This document shows positions 6,159 to 6,371 of a stretch of DNA of 6,371 nucleotides, in pieces. The position numbers and the translations under genes were made by a program. Within the stretch, counting starts at the first letter, position 1. Every line of letters begins with the position of its first letter. The stretch spans positions 1 through 6,371 of the forward strand of contig SKUL01000079.1 in assembly GCA_007129985.1 (NCBI GenBank). The letters are read 5' to 3'. The notes under the pieces are model-generated. The model saw nothing but the letters and a program-made list of their open reading frames with translations. It ran no database searches and was not told the origin of the DNA. This DNA is from Flavobacteriales bacterium (GTDB taxonomy: Bacteria > Bacteroidota > Bacteroidia > Flavobacteriales_D > SKUL01).

Positions 6159-6371
6159 ACCAACCTGACACATGGGTGGATTCCACCTGCACCATAAAAT
6201 GCTCGCCCAACATGGCGCTGCCGGTAATCCCCGCGCGTAGCCCGTCCATTCCATTCAGACTTCCGTAACCGCCGTAAGTGAGGTTAGCGCCGGCCATCCA
6301 TTTGGAGCCTGATTGATAACTGAGTCCAACCGTGGCTTCAGGCAGGTGAAACGCATTGATGCGGCTTCGGA
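6103..6371 (-). CDS. Outer-membrane barrel-like protein, C-terminal part (5' end outside window)
   Basis: On the minus strand the frame is open from the right edge (6369) to a TAA at 6103-6105, giving 88 residues. The Met at 6297 is internal, because the frame continues upstream without a stop (R-S-R-I-N-A-F-H-L-P-E-A-T-V-G-L-S-Y-Q-S before it). The sequence alternates short amphipathic strands with Gly/Asn turns (W-M-A-G-A-N-L-T-Y-G-G-Y-G, then L-R-A-G-I-T-G-S-A-M-L, then F-M-V-Q-V-E-S-T) and ends L-W-L-R-L-M-M-F-F. A C-terminal aromatic residue after an amphipathic strand is the classic BamA-recognised beta-signal of outer-membrane barrels. The specific family is not identifiable from this piece. 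The gene converges on the membrane-protein gene and the two coding regions share 56 bases. Being incomplete at the window edge, it is less certain than the other genes. Confidence 0.6.
   Translation of the reverse strand, partial: RSRINAFHLPEATVGLSYQSGSKWMAGANLTYGGYGSLNGMDGLRAGITGSAMLGEHFMVQVESTHVSGWFNGQARGRNLWLRLMMFF

Noticed and set aside
1..6371. CRISPR arrays, tRNA or rRNA genes, insertion sequences, phage or defence genes
   Set aside because: There are no spaced direct repeats, cloverleaf-like segments, transposase motifs or terminal inverted repeats visible; nearly every base belongs to an ordinary coding gene.

Overview
The window is almost fully coding and looks like chromosomal DNA from a member of the Bacteroidota, probably a Flavobacteriales- or Sphingobacteriales-like environmental lineage. 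Three things point there. One protein ends in a type IX secretion (T9SS) type A sorting domain, a system confined to this phylum and its close relatives. Two upstream gaps carry promoter-like boxes of the Bacteroidota sigma factor type (TTG/TTTG plus TAnnTTTG). Strong Shine-Dalgarno sites are mostly absent. I cannot name a species from the sequence.

Layout, left to right. Positions 1-222 hold the 3' end of a thioredoxin/AhpC-TSA-like gene that enters from the left. One base later comes a nitroreductase-family flavoprotein gene (224-814), then after 6 bases a 111-residue protein with one C-terminal membrane anchor (821-1156). These three look like the tail of one operon. A short gap with a promoter-like element (about 1196-1225) leads to a second pair: a secreted M23 metallopeptidase with a C-terminal LysM domain (1250-2371, TTG start) and a small outer-membrane beta-barrel protein (2364-3113, GTG start) overlapping it by 8 bases. 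A second promoter-like element (3143-3170) precedes a third pair: a T9SS-exported repeat protein, probably a seven-bladed beta-propeller (3210-4676), and, 3 bases later, a polytopic membrane protein with a GT-C glycosyltransferase-like outline (4680-6158). At the right edge the C-terminus of an outer-membrane barrel-like protein is encoded on the minus strand (6103-6371, incomplete). Its 3' end overlaps the membrane-protein gene by 56 bases.

How the genes may work together: the central and right-hand genes are nearly all concerned with the cell envelope (peptidoglycan hydrolysis, outer-membrane barrels, T9SS surface export, a possible lipid-linked transferase). The left-hand genes are redox genes. 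I see no mobile element, CRISPR array, tRNA or rRNA, and no convincing intrinsic terminator. I found no clear case for a new defence or mobile system. The most unusual items are the regular 7 x ~52-residue repeat architecture with a visible ring-closure signature, a near-identical 36-39 bp block shared by the 3' ends of the two adjacent genes 3210-4676 and 4680-6158, the convergent coding overlap at the right edge, and a cluster of Bacteroidota O-glycosylation-type motifs in the M23 protein.
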